Origin: Gordonia iterans
GTDB lineage: Bacteria > Actinomycetota > Actinomycetes > Mycobacteriales > Mycobacteriaceae
DNA length: 64,000 nucleotides
Direction of reading: 5' to 3'
Assembly: GCF_002993285.1 (NCBI RefSeq)
Contig: NZ_CP027433.1
Coordinates: 3,596,001-3,660,000, forward strand
In this document: positions 17,030 through 26,785 of the stretch, piece by piece
Layout of the letters: each line of letters opens with the position of its first letter
How positions within the stretch are numbered: position 1 is the stretch's first letter
Notes under the pieces: model-generated
What the model was told of the DNA's origin: nothing
Seen by the model: only the letters and a program-made list of their open reading frames with translations
The model's database searches: none
Program-made: the position numbers and the translations under genes

Positions 17030-17794
17030 TCACCGCGCCAGGTGCCGGTCCACCACCTCGCAGAACTCGCGCGGGCGGTCGCGATGCACGCTGTGGCTCG
17101 AGTCGATGGTCACGAACTCGGCGCGGGGCATCGACTCGGCGACCCGGCGCAGATGCCGCGGCGGCAGAAAGCTGCGTTCTCCGCCGGAGACCACGACCGA
17201 CGGCGCCTCCGTGCGCGCCAACCCGGTCCACCATTGCGGGTCGGTCCGTTCGAACTGTGCGGCCACCTCGTCAGGCACTGCCCGATCGAATCGGAGGAAC
17301 GGCATAGGATTGGCGACCAGCGCCCGGACACCCCGGAAGCGGTCGCCGAGCCCGGTGAAGGTCGGCACGATCTTCTCAGCGAGGTCGTCGTCGTGCTGCG
17401 GCATGGGCGGCGGTTCCTCCAGCACCAGACGACGGACCCGCGCGGGATGCGCCATCGCCAGACGAAGGGCCGAATGCGCTCCCAGCGAGTGCGCGACCAC
17501 GTCCGCCCGGGGCACCGCGAGCTCGTCGAGCACGGCGACGAGGTCATCGGCGAAGTCGTCGAGGGCGTACCGCTCAGCGTGCTGGCTGCGGCCGTGGCCG
17601 CGCAGGTCGACGGCGATCACCGAGCGGCCGCTGCGCCCGAGTCGGCGGGCGACGTCGCGCCAGGACGAGTGGTCGCCGCCCATCCCGTGCACCAGCAGCA
17701 CCGGCGGCACGTTCGACGTACGCACGACGTTGCTGGTCATGACGGCCAAGTCGGGCTGGTCGGTCGTGCGTCTGATCACCTTCACGTCGCTCAC
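17030..17794 (-). CDS. Alpha/beta hydrolase
   Basis: A 254-residue alpha/beta-fold hydrolase. The oxyanion region LLVHGMGGDHSSW is near residue 35, the nucleophile elbow AHSLGAHSA near 100, and the likely catalytic His is in SSHSVHRD close to the C-terminus. DLRGHGRS is the usual loop after strand 4. The substrate cannot be told. The GTG at 17794 was chosen because AGGAGG lies 9 nt upstream; an ATG 48 nt earlier has none. Confidence 0.8.
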   Translation of the reverse strand: MSDVKVIRRTTDQPDLAVMTSNVVRTSNVPPVLLVHGMGGDHSSWRDVARRLGRSGRSVIAVDLRGHGRSQHAERYALDDFADDLVAVLDELAVPRADVVAHSLGAHSALRLAMAHPARVRRLVLEEPPPMPQHDDDLAEKIVPTFTGLGDRFRGVRALVANPMPFLRFDRAVPDEVAAQFERTDPQWWTGLARTEAPSVVVSGGERSFLPPRHLRRVAESMPRAEFVTIDSSHSVHRDRPREFCEVVDRHLAR

Positions 17795-17840
17795 TGTAGT
17801 GCGCCTCCTGCCGCGCCAGGTGTCTCGCACTGCCGGTGCC

Positions 17841-17908
17841 ACCGCGACACGTCGCCACCACCGAGACAGCCCTCTCGCTACCGCGACACGTCGTCACCAC
17901 CGAGACAG
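17841..17908. repeat. Two direct repeats of 29 bp, 39 bp apart
   Basis: The stretch 17841-17869 recurs at 17880-17908 with one mismatch; each begins ACCGCGACACGTCG and ends CACCGAGACAG. Partial inverted copies (CGTGTCTCG) lie at about 17933-17941. The repeats occupy the 259-bp divergent region between the hydrolase gene and the AbiEi/DUF559-like gene. No function is evident. Confidence 0.8.
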
Positions 17909-18053
17909 TCGCCGGCGTCGCGATGGTGACAGCGTGTCTCGAAGGCTCGTCGAAGTGCCGCGACAGTACCGACCTGTCGCGACGGCGCCCCCGCGCGACA
18001 CGCCCGGAATGCGCGGCGCGGAACCGAGCACGACCCCGGAGCGTCAAAAGGGC

Positions 18054-18992
18054 ATGTGGAACCTCGACAGGAACGGGCTGCTCCGCCGCGGCGCCGCGAT
18101 GACCGACGGTGCGACCAGCCGCGAGATCGATATCGCGGTCGTCGAGGGCACGCTCTGCCGGGTGGACCGCGGCGTCTACATCGACGGAACCGTGCTCGAC
18201 GGTCTCTCCCGGTACCAACGCAAGGTCGCCGTCTACCGGTATCGATGCTTCGCCGCGGCCACCCGTGGTGAGAGCGATCGGCTGCTCAGTCACCATTCCG
18301 CCGCCACCGTACTGGGGCTGGACACGCTCTCCCCCGACCTCGAGCGTGTTCATTTCACCCTCAACGGAACTTCTGGAGGTTCGGTGAAGAATCGGATCTC
18401 CGTGTTTCACACCGGTCCGGTGCCCGATCCCGACGTGCAGACGGTCAACGGAGTACCGATCACCTGCCTGGCCAGAACCGCGGTCGACGTCGCGTTGTCG
18501 TCGAGCTTTGCCGGCGCTCTGGCTGTCTTCGACTCCGCACTGAAGAAGGGGGTGGACCTCGCTGATCTGACGGAGCGACTCAAGGCCCCGCGCAAAGGCG
18601 TCGTGCAAGCCCGTCACGCACTCCGCTACGCAGATGCGGGCGCAGCGAACCCCGGTGAATCTTGGTGCCGCGCGCAGATCATCGAAGCCCGGCTGCCGGT
18701 CCCCGTCCTACAGAAGCGGTACGACCTCTCCGACGGCTCCGTCGCGTACGCCGACCACGACTTCGACGGCACAGTGATCCTGGAGTTCGACGGCAAGATC
18801 AAATACAGCGACGCCTACCTCCGGCCGGGACAGCATCCCTCGGAGATCGTGATCGCCGAAAAGCTCCGGGAAGACAAACTCCGTGAGTTGGGCCTCGACG
18901 TCGTCCGGACCGTCTGGGACGAGCTCCGTGCCGGGACGATGATTCCCGTCCTCCGCAAGCACCTCGCGGCGCGCGGCATCCACGGTCGATGA
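18054..18992 (+). CDS. AbiEi-antitoxin-like / DUF559-type protein
   Basis: A 312-residue protein. The N-terminal 110 residues have the winged-helix pattern of AbiEi-type antitoxin domains (LLRRGAAMTDGATSREI, then RVDRGVYI, SHHSAATVLGL), and the C-terminal part (TVILEFDGKIKYSD, REDKLRELGLDVVRTVWDEL) matches the endonuclease-like DUF559/VSR fold with acidic residues in EFDGK. Such two-part proteins are frequent as single genes in Mycobacteriales. No partner toxin gene is adjacent. The frame is open far upstream; the ATG at 18054 gives the family length. Confidence 0.65.
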   Translation: MWNLDRNGLLRRGAAMTDGATSREIDIAVVEGTLCRVDRGVYIDGTVLDGLSRYQRKVAVYRYRCFAAATRGESDRLLSHHSAATVLGLDTLSPDLERVHFTLNGTSGGSVKNRISVFHTGPVPDPDVQTVNGVPITCLARTAVDVALSSSFAGALAVFDSALKKGVDLADLTERLKAPRKGVVQARHALRYADAGAANPGESWCRAQIIEARLPVPVLQKRYDLSDGSVAYADHDFDGTVILEFDGKIKYSDAYLRPGQHPSEIVIAEKLREDKLRELGLDVVRTVWDELRAGTMIPVLRKHLAARGIHGR

Positions 18993-19062
18993 AACCGTCA
19001 GTCCTGGCAGTTACGCTCGTCCGGACGACGAGGTGCCCTCCGGTCGACGACACCCCGGCGCG

Positions 19063-20106
19063 TCAGCTCTGCGGAACCAGCTGAATCGTGATCCCCTCCG
19101 CGTCGTTTGCGCATCGAGTCGAATAGCCCGCCTCGCGTGCCGCCACGGCCGTCGGACTCGCGCACGTCCACCCGTCGAACGCGGCCGACATGGTGTTGCC
19201 CTGCCGGTCCAGACCGGGATCGGAGAAATAGCGGTTCACCACAGCCACCGCGTCGCCGCAGGTCATTTCGCCGTCGACGACGAAGATCCCGGCCTGGGTC
19301 CCGGTCGCCTCATAGGTGTGCGTTCCACAGTTCTCTCCCGGCTCGGCGTAGGGCTCGCCGCCGGTCGTCACGGCCCGGATGCACAGCTGAGTCAGTCGAC
19401 TATCCACGTACACCACTCGTGCGCCGGCCTTGACCGGCCACTGGTCGCCGTATGTCCGGTCCTGCGGCGCACCGACCTCCAGCGCGTCGGGATCGGCCGC
19501 CGCGGGATCGTCGAATGGTCCGCGCGGCGGCGTCGGCCCGCACTTGAGCGTTTCACTCGACCCGCTCGCCGCCACGTCCGGACCCATCGGCCTCCCCTGC
19601 TCGAGCAGGAGGTAGCGCTTGGCGGCATGTGCGACGAGATCGGTCGGGAACTGCTCCTGCCCCGCCAGTGTCACCTGCGGGCAGGCGTACACCGCGTCGA
19701 TACTGCCATTGTCGATCACCTCGCCGGCGCCGTTCTTCCATGTGGTGCCGACCTGCCCTGGACTCGGGGTGGCGGCAAGCACCTCGTTCAGCATCGTCCG
19801 ATCGGCATCGACGTACCGGTCGACGAGGTAACTCACCGGGTACTTCCCGCACTTCTCGGTCAGCCTGCCGACCTCACCTGCGGACACGTCTGCGGCCCAC
19901 GCCTGCATGGCAGCCGAGCCGCCGTTCACCACCACCGGTGGTCGGTCGGGCGCCGTCGGCGACTGCGTCGTCGGGCTCGCATCGACCGTCGACGTGGTTC
20001 CGCTGGAACCGCACCCGGCGATCACCGTCGTCACCAGCAGTCCGGACACCACGGCGACGAGAACTTGCTGGAGCCGACCGCTGAATGACACTCGCAATGT
20101 AGACAC
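19063..20106 (-). CDS. Putative lipoprotein, unknown function
   Basis: A 347-residue exported protein. The signal sequence runs from the N-terminus to a lipobox VIAGC at about residues 28-32, so it should be lipid-anchored outside the membrane. The mature part begins with a Ser/Thr/Pro linker and carries about eight cysteines (for example TEKCGKYP, YACPQ, LKCGP, QLCIRA, NCGTHTYEA, MTCGDA, WTCASP, TRCANDA), suggesting disulphides. I do not recognise the family. A TACGCT -10 at 20113-20118 is 6 nt before the GTG start, so the message is probably leaderless. Confidence 0.7.
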   Translation of the reverse strand: MSTLRVSFSGRLQQVLVAVVSGLLVTTVIAGCGSSGTTSTVDASPTTQSPTAPDRPPVVVNGGSAAMQAWAADVSAGEVGRLTEKCGKYPVSYLVDRYVDADRTMLNEVLAATPSPGQVGTTWKNGAGEVIDNGSIDAVYACPQVTLAGQEQFPTDLVAHAAKRYLLLEQGRPMGPDVAASGSSETLKCGPTPPRGPFDDPAAADPDALEVGAPQDRTYGDQWPVKAGARVVYVDSRLTQLCIRAVTTGGEPYAEPGENCGTHTYEATGTQAGIFVVDGEMTCGDAVAVVNRYFSDPGLDRQGNTMSAAFDGWTCASPTAVAAREAGYSTRCANDAEGITIQLVPQS

Positions 20107-20215
20107 GCCGTGAGCGTAGCCATCGGGTGCGACACCGCACGCACGACACCCGCGCGAGCCGCGATGCCGTCGGGATTCCTTGATTCAGCGAATTCTTGTC
20201 GTAGACAGCGGATGC

Positions 20216-20251
20216 AGAACGCCCGCCTCACCGAAGTGAGGCGGGCGTTCT
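20216..20251. terminator. Strong hairpin terminator, 16-bp stem
   Basis: A perfect 16-bp stem (20216-20231 with 20236-20251) and a CGAA tetraloop, downstream of the tuf 3' hairpin array and upstream of the lipoprotein gene promoter. The probable role is final termination of the str operon transcript. Confidence 0.75.
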
Positions 20252-20314
20252 GTCGACCCTTCGACGAGCTCAGGGAGCGTGTCGATCCGAGGTCAGAAGA
20301 TCAGCGACGCAGGG

Positions 20315-20529
20315 TCACTTGATGATCCGTGATCTCCCGCCGGACGCCTCAGAGGTCTCGCTCATCAGAGTCCGGCGGGAAACGATCACTTGATGATCCG
20401 TGATGACCCGGCAGGCACCGCAGAAGTGCCTTCCGCTAGTGCGCCTGCCGGGCAGTCATCACTTGATGATCCGTGATCTCCCGCCGGACGCCTCAGAGGT
20501 CTCGCTCATCAGAGTCCGGCGGGAAACGA

Positions 20530-20542
<13 letters not shown>
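20315..20542. repeat. Array of three hairpins bracketed by four copies of the tuf 3' end
   Basis: The 13-mer TCACTTGATGATC, which on the minus strand encodes the end of EF-Tu and its stop codon, occurs at 20315, 20386, 20459 and 20530 (the real gene end). Between the copies lie three stem-loops: an 11-bp stem 20335-20345/20370-20380, a different 10-bp stem 20407-20416/20443-20452, and an exact copy of the first at 20479-20489/20514-20524. The spacing is 71, 73 and 71 bp. The hairpins lie directly downstream of tuf in its transcript and may act as serial terminators or 3'-end stabilisers. Confidence 0.85.
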
Positions 20543-21720
<1,178 letters not shown>

Positions 21721-21821
21721 TTGTGTCCTCCTGGACTCGGGTCTGCCGGGGCGTTCCCGGCAGAGGTGGATTTACAGTTTATTGCGCCGCAGCGCGGGCC
21801 GCGTCAGCGGGGAGGGCCGAA

Positions 21822-23927
21822 CTACTCGCCCGTCGCCTTCGCGATGATCTCCTTCGACACGTTCGCCGGAACCTCAGCGTACGAATCGAAAACCATGGAG
21901 TAGTTAGCCCGGCCCTGAGTCTTCGACCGAAGGTCTCCGATGTAGCCGAACATCTCCGACAGCGGAACCGCAGCCTTCACGACGCGGGCACCGCTGCGCT
22001 CCTCCATGGCCTGAATCTGGCCACGGCGGGAGTTCAGGTCGCCGATGACATCGCCCATGTAGTCCTCGGGAGTCGTGACCTCGACGGCCATGATCGGCTC
22101 CAGAATGACGGGCTGAGCCTGGCGCGCAGCCTCTTTGAGAGCCTGCGAACCGGCGATCTTGAAGGCCATCTCCGAAGAGTCGACGTCGTGGTACTGACCG
22201 TCGAGGAGGGTGACCTTCAGGTTGACCAGCGGGTAGCCGGCCAGGACGCCGTACTGCATCGCGTCCTGCGCACCGGCATCCACCGAAGGGATGTACTCGC
22301 GCGGGACACGACCGCCGGTGACGGCATTATCGAACTCGTAGGTCGCGCCGTCCTCGGCGTCGACCAGCGGCTCGAGCTTGATGATGACCTTCGCGAACTG
22401 CCCCGAGCCACCCGTCTGCTTCTTGTGGGTGTACTCGTGCTTCTCGACGGTCTTGCGGATGGTCTCGCGGTAGGCCACCTGCGGCTTGCCGACGTTGGCC
22501 TCGACCTTGAACTCACGCTTCATGCGATCGACCAGGATGTCGAGGTGGAGCTCGCCCATGCCGCCGATGACGGTCTGGCCGGTCTCGTCGTCGAGCTGCA
22601 CCGAGAAGGTCGGATCCTCTTCGGCCAGCTTCTGGATCGCGGTGCCCAGCTTCTCCTGGTCGGACTTGGTCTTCGGCTCGATCGAGACGTTGATGACCGG
22701 ATCCGGGAAGGTCATGGACTCCAGGACGATCGGGTTGGCCGGATCGCAGAGGGTGTCGCCGGTGGTGGTGTCCTTGAGGCCGATCATCGCGTAGATGTGG
22801 CCGGCCACCGCGTCCTCGACCGGGTTCTCCTTGTTGGCATGCATCTGGAAGAGCTTGCCGATGCGCTCCTTCTTGCCCTTGGTCGCGTTGAGGACCTGGG
22901 TGCCCGGATCGACCTTGCCCGAGTAGACGCGGACGAAGGTCAGCTTGCCGAAGAACGGGTGCGCCGCGATCTTGAACGCCAGGGCCGAGAACGGCTCCGC
23001 GCTGTCCGGCTTGCGGGTGATGACCTCTTCCTCGTTGCCCGGGACGTGGCCCTCGATCTCACCGATGTCCAGCGGGTTCGGCAGGAAGTCGACGACGGCG
23101 TCGAGCATGGGCTGCACGCCCTTGTTCTTGAACGCCGAGCCGCACAGCACCGGGTAGATCTCGGAGTTGATCGTCATCCGGCGGATGGCGCCCTTGATCT
23201 CGTCGATCGTGAGCTCGTCGCCGGAGAAGTACTTCTCCATCAGCGCCTCGTCGGACTCGGCGACGGTCTCGAGCAGCTTCTCGCGGTACTCGGCGGCCTT
23301 GTCCTGAAGATCGGCCGGGATCTCCTCGATGGTCGGCTCGGAGCCGATCGCGACGGTGCCGCGCCACGTGATGGCCTTCATCTCGATCAGGTCGACGACG
23401 CCGTCGAAGGCATCCTCGGCACCGATCGGGAGCTGCAGCACCAGCGGCTTGGCGCCCAGGCGATCGATGATCGTCTGCACGGTGAAGTAGAAGTCCGCGC
23501 CCATCTTGTCCATCTTGTTGACGAAGCAGATGCGGGGGACGTCGTACTTGGTGGCCTGGCGCCAGACCTGCTCGGACTGGGGCTCGACGCCTTCTTTGCC
23601 GTCGAACACCGCGACGGCGCCGTCGAGGACGCGGAGCGCGCGCTCCACCTCGACGGTGAAGTCGACGTGGCCGGGGGTGTCGATGACGTTGATCTGGTTG
23701 TTGTTCCAGAAGCAGGTCACGGCGGCGGAGGTGATGGTGATACCACGCTCCTTCTCCTGCTCCATCCAGTCGGTGGTCGAGGCACCGTCGTGGGTCTCAC
23801 CGATCTTGTAGTTGACACCCGTGTAGTAGAGGATGCGCTCGGTGGTGGTGGTCTTACCGGCATCGATGTGCGCCATGATGCCGATGTTGCGGACCTTGGT
23901 GAGGTCGTTCAGCACTTCCTGTGCCAC
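21822..23927 (-). CDS. fusA: Translation elongation factor G
   Basis: A 701-residue GTPase that drives ribosomal translocation and, with RRF, recycling. The P-loop AHIDAGKTT starts at about residue 17, DTPGHVDF near 85 and NKMDKMGAD near 140; the domain IV tip region ([15 protein letters not shown]) is present. The start is GTG 23927 with AAGGGAA upstream. Third gene of the str operon. Confidence 0.98.
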   Translation of the reverse strand: MAQEVLNDLTKVRNIGIMAHIDAGKTTTTERILYYTGVNYKIGETHDGASTTDWMEQEKERGITITSAAVTCFWNNNQINVIDTPGHVDFTVEVERALRVLDGAVAVFDGKEGVEPQSEQVWRQATKYDVPRICFVNKMDKMGADFYFTVQTIIDRLGAKPLVLQLPIGAEDAFDGVVDLIEMKAITWRGTVAIGSEPTIEEIPADLQDKAAEYREKLLETVAESDEALMEKYFSGDELTIDEIKGAIRRMTINSEIYPVLCGSAFKNKGVQPMLDAVVDFLPNPLDIGEIEGHVPGNEEEVITRKPDSAEPFSALAFKIAAHPFFGKLTFVRVYSGKVDPGTQVLNATKGKKERIGKLFQMHANKENPVEDAVAGHIYAMIGLKDTTTGDTLCDPANPIVLESMTFPDPVINVSIEPKTKSDQEKLGTAIQKLAEEDPTFSVQLDDETGQTVIGGMGELHLDILVDRMKREFKVEANVGKPQVAYRETIRKTVEKHEYTHKKQTGGSGQFAKVIIKLEPLVDAEDGATYEFDNAVTGGRVPREYIPSVDAGAQDAMQYGVLAGYPLVNLKVTLLDGQYHDVDSSEMAFKIAGSQALKEAARQAQPVILEPIMAVEVTTPEDYMGDVIGDLNSRRGQIQAMEERSGARVVKAAVPLSEMFGYIGDLRSKTQGRANYSMVFDSYAEVPANVSKEIIAKATGE

Positions 23928-24000
23928 GGGGTTCCCTTCGGGAGATCGTTAAGTCTGTGGGTTGCCGCCCCGGCTGTGCCGGGACGACGGCGGCCGGCGG

Positions 24001-24040
24001 CCCTGCGAAAGGCTAGCCAGCCGGCCGGCCTTTCGCAGGG
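24001..24040 (-). promoter_or_regulatory. Hairpin in the rpsG-fusA gap (attenuator or processing site)
   Basis: A 13-bp perfect stem (24001-24013 with 24028-24040) sits 6 bp after rpsG and about 75 bp before fusA. In a co-transcribed operon this is more likely a partial terminator, an RNase processing site or a site of ribosomal-protein feedback than a full terminator. Confidence 0.5.
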
Positions 24041-24045
24041 TTCGA

Positions 24046-24516
24046 TCACCAGCGGTAGTGGGCGAAGGCGCGGTTGGCCTCGGCCATCTTGTGGGTGTCT
24101 TCGCGACGCTTCACCGACGCGCCCAGGCCGTTCGAGGCGTCCAGGAGCTCATTGGCGAGACGCTCGACCATGGTCTTCTCGCGACGCTGGCGGCTGAAGG
24201 TCACCAGCCAGCGGAGAGCCAGCGTGTTTGCGCGGCCCGGCTTGACCTCGATCGGCACCTGGTAGGTGGCACCGCCGACGCGGCGGCTCTTGACCTCGAG
24301 GGTGGGCTTGACGTTGTCCAGCGCACGCTTGAGGGTGATGACCGGATCGGTGCCGGTCTTCTCACGGGTGGCCTCCAGGGCCTCGTACACGATGCGCTCG
24401 GCGGTCGACTTCTTGCCGTCCAGCAGAATCTTGTTCACCAGCTGGGTGACCAGAGTCGAGCCGTAGACCGGATCGTTGACGAGCGGGCGCTTGGGAGCGG
24501 GTCCTTTACGTGGCAT
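24046..24516 (-). CDS. rpsG: 30S ribosomal protein S7
   Basis: A 156-residue primary 16S rRNA-binding protein of the small-subunit head. It begins [11 protein letters not shown] and contains [20 protein letters not shown] and [15 protein letters not shown], the standard S7 landmarks. It lies 6 bp after rpsL. In other bacteria S7 represses translation of this operon. Confidence 0.98.
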   Translation of the reverse strand: MPRKGPAPKRPLVNDPVYGSTLVTQLVNKILLDGKKSTAERIVYEALEATREKTGTDPVITLKRALDNVKPTLEVKSRRVGGATYQVPIEVKPGRANTLALRWLVTFSRQRREKTMVERLANELLDASNGLGASVKRREDTHKMAEANRAFAHYRW

Positions 24517-24522
24517 CGGAGA

Positions 24523-24894
24523 TCAGCTTCCCTTCTTGGCGCCGTAACGGCTGCGAGCCTGCTTGCGGTCCTTGACACCCTGGGTGTCGAGCGAGCCGCG
24601 GATGATGCGGTAACGGACACCGGGGAGGTCCTTCACACGACCGCCGCGCACGAGCACCATCGAGTGCTCCTGCAGGTTGTGACCCTCGCCCGGGATGTAG
24701 GCGGTGACCTCGACGCCGCTGGTCAGGCGCACACGGGCGACCTTACGCAGCGCGGAGTTCGGCTTCTTCGGGGTCGTGGTGTACACGCGGGTGCACACGC
24801 CACGACGCTGGGGGCTGCCCTTGAGGGCCGCCGTCTTCTTGACGGAGACCTTGTCTTTGCGGCCCTTGCGGACCAGCTGATTGATAGTCGGCAC
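24523..24894 (-). CDS. rpsL: 30S ribosomal protein S12
   Basis: A 123-residue decoding-centre protein. The streptomycin loops [13 protein letters not shown] (Lys about 43) and [14 protein letters not shown] (Lys about 88) carry the wild-type, drug-sensitive lysines. The start is GTG 24894 with GAGGAG upstream. First gene of the str operon. Confidence 0.98.
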   Translation of the reverse strand: MPTINQLVRKGRKDKVSVKKTAALKGSPQRRGVCTRVYTTTPKKPNSALRKVARVRLTSGVEVTAYIPGEGHNLQEHSMVLVRGGRVKDLPGVRYRIIRGSLDTQGVKDRKQARSRYGAKKGS

Positions 24895-25162
24895 TGAGTT
24901 CTTTCTCCTCGTGACCGGCGACGTGCCGGTCTTCTACAACTGCTGCGGTTTGTGCTCCGGGCAGGTCGCCGGCGTCGCATCACGAAACCGTGCGACTTCC
25001 GCAACTCGCCCCACCAGGACGTTCATCCTGGTCAGTGAAAGATCGTGCACCCGCAGTCGGGCGTGTCGCACGAGGTAGGCTCTTTCACGATTCCCCGCCG
25101 CCTACCCGGAGGTTCCAGGCGACGTGCGGGCAGCATCCAGACTGGCTGGACGCCAGCGTTAA

Positions 25163-25191
25163 ACTCTACCGGCCGGATTTGGTGAGGTCAA
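25163..25191 (-). promoter_or_regulatory. Promoter of the str operon
   Basis: On the minus strand TTGACC (25186-25191) is followed by a 17-bp spacer and TAGAGT (25163-25168), a close match to housekeeping sigma sites. Transcription would start near 25156, giving a 5' leader of about 260 nt before rpsL. No other gene lies in 24895-25156. Confidence 0.75.
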
Positions 25192-25245
25192 AACCGTTGA
25201 CGAGCGGGAAAAACGGTTGGCTCCGCCGCCCGTGGGCCTGCCACC

Positions 25246-26532
25246 ATGGCAGCCGTGACCCGATCGCCCGCCGCCGCGTTCCGCACCCCGTCGATCCCGT
25301 TTCGGAACGGCGGTGCGTGGCTCGTGCTGCTCGCGATCGTCCTGTTCTCGCTCTCGCTGCGGGCGGCTGTCACCTCGCTGTCGCCGTTGCTCGGGAGGAT
25401 CAGCGACGACCTCGGCTTCGGGCACACGACGGCGGGCGTGCTGATGATGCTGCCGACCCTCTTCTTCGGCATCGCCGGACTGATCGGACCGGCCCTGGGC
25501 CGCCGATTCGGGCTGGAGAAGACCACGGTGGGCGCGGTGGTGCTGACCGCGGCGGGGACCGGCGTGCGCGGCCTGTCCGACGACGCCGCCGTGCTGCTGG
25601 CCTGGTCGGCCCTGGCGCTGTTCGGCATGGGGCTGGGCAACGTCCTGATCCCGCCGCTGGTCAAGCGCTACTTCCCCGCCCGGATCGCGTCGATCAGCAC
25701 GCTCTACATCCTGTGCGTCCAGTTCGGCACGACAGTTCCAGCGGCGATTGCGGTCTCCGCCGCCGACGCCGCGGGGTGGCGGGCCGCGCTCGCGGTCTGG
25801 GCGTTGATCCCGCTTGCGGCCCTGCTGCCCTGGATAGGTGTCGTCGTGCGGGCTCGTCGCACCGACGACGGCGCCGCTCAGACCTCGCCGCCGCGCCTAC
25901 CGGTCTGGCGCTCGCCCATCGGCTGGGGCCTGGTGCTGCAATTCGGCATGACCTCGCTGGTGACCTACGCGGTGTTCGCGTGGACGCCGACGGTGCTGGC
26001 CGATGCCGGCGGCAGTGAAATGCTCGGCGGACTGACGGTCGCCGCGTTCTCCGGCGTCGGTTTCCTGGCCACCTTCATCGCGCCGTGGCTGTGCATCCGG
26101 TTCACCGATCCGTTCGGGTTCGTCGCCTTCTTCGGCATCTGCATGCTCGCCGGACTCGCGGGGTTCTACTGGGCACCGCTGACCTACACGATGCTGTGGG
26201 CAGTCCTGACTGGGCTCGGCGCCAGCGTCTTCCCGATGTCGCTGACGCTGATCAACGTGCGCACCCGGACCAGCGCCGGCTCGTCCTCGCTGTCCGGCTT
26301 CGGTCAGGGCCTCGGCTATCTGATCGCCTGTGCGGGTCCGCTGCTGTTCGGCATCCTGCACGACGCCACGGGCGGATGGGGAGCGTCGTTCGGCATGCTG
26401 ACCGCAGCGGCCCTGCTCATGGTTCTCGGCGGCTGGCTGCTGTGCCGTCCCCGATTCCTCGAGGACACCCTCGAACCATCGGGACCCGATGCACCCGGAC
26501 CCGAAGTGTCCAAGAGACTGTCCAGAACCTGA
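25246..26532 (+). CDS. MFS transporter, CynX/NimT family
   Basis: A 428-residue permease with about 12 transmembrane segments. LSLRAAVTSLSPLLGRISDD at residues 36-55 is the signature start of the CynX/NimT (cyanate, 2-nitroimidazole) branch, and GFGQGLGYLIACAGPLLFG marks TM11. The substrate cannot be told from sequence. The gene is divergent from the str operon with its start only 55 bp beyond the str -35 box. No strong ribosome site is seen; a GTG at 25255 is an alternative start. Confidence 0.85.
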   Translation: MAAVTRSPAAAFRTPSIPFRNGGAWLVLLAIVLFSLSLRAAVTSLSPLLGRISDDLGFGHTTAGVLMMLPTLFFGIAGLIGPALGRRFGLEKTTVGAVVLTAAGTGVRGLSDDAAVLLAWSALALFGMGLGNVLIPPLVKRYFPARIASISTLYILCVQFGTTVPAAIAVSAADAAGWRAALAVWALIPLAALLPWIGVVVRARRTDDGAAQTSPPRLPVWRSPIGWGLVLQFGMTSLVTYAVFAWTPTVLADAGGSEMLGGLTVAAFSGVGFLATFIAPWLCIRFTDPFGFVAFFGICMLAGLAGFYWAPLTYTMLWAVLTGLGASVFPMSLTLINVRTRTSAGSSSLSGFGQGLGYLIACAGPLLFGILHDATGGWGASFGMLTAAALLMVLGGWLLCRPRFLEDTLEPSGPDAPGPEVSKRLSRT

Positions 26533-26651
26533 ACACTCAGCCGGTTTCACAGAGTGCCATCATGGGTTGTGCGTGGGACCGGCCCCCGGGACCAACGACA
26601 CGAAGACCGCACTTCGCAGCGCTGCCCGCTCGCGCGCTTCGAAGTGTTCTG

Positions 26652-26695
26652 CAAGCCCACCGGCCGCTTCTCCCCCGACTCGGCCGGTGGGCTTG
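26652..26695 (+). terminator. Terminator after the MFS gene
   Basis: A perfect 14-bp stem (26652-26665 with 26682-26695) with a 16-nt loop, in the 253-bp gap between the MFS gene and the regulator gene. Confidence 0.7.
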
Positions 26696-26785
26696 TTCCA
26701 TTCCCGGCCCAGCCGCCTCGCGCGAGGTCGTGCACTTTTCAGCAGGCGCTCGCGCATCGCAGGTAATCCGTGCCACAGTGGAAAC

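Noticed and set aside
15738..18053. The 1084-codon plus-strand frame leading into the AbiEi/DUF559-like gene
   Set aside because: Its first 770 codons are antisense to arcA and the hydrolase gene. Only the last 312 codons look like a protein family.
20110..20290. tRNA or other RNA gene in the gap before the tuf hairpins
   Set aside because: The only structure is a simple 16-bp hairpin with a tetraloop. No cloverleaf or TTCGA arm in the right spacing was found.
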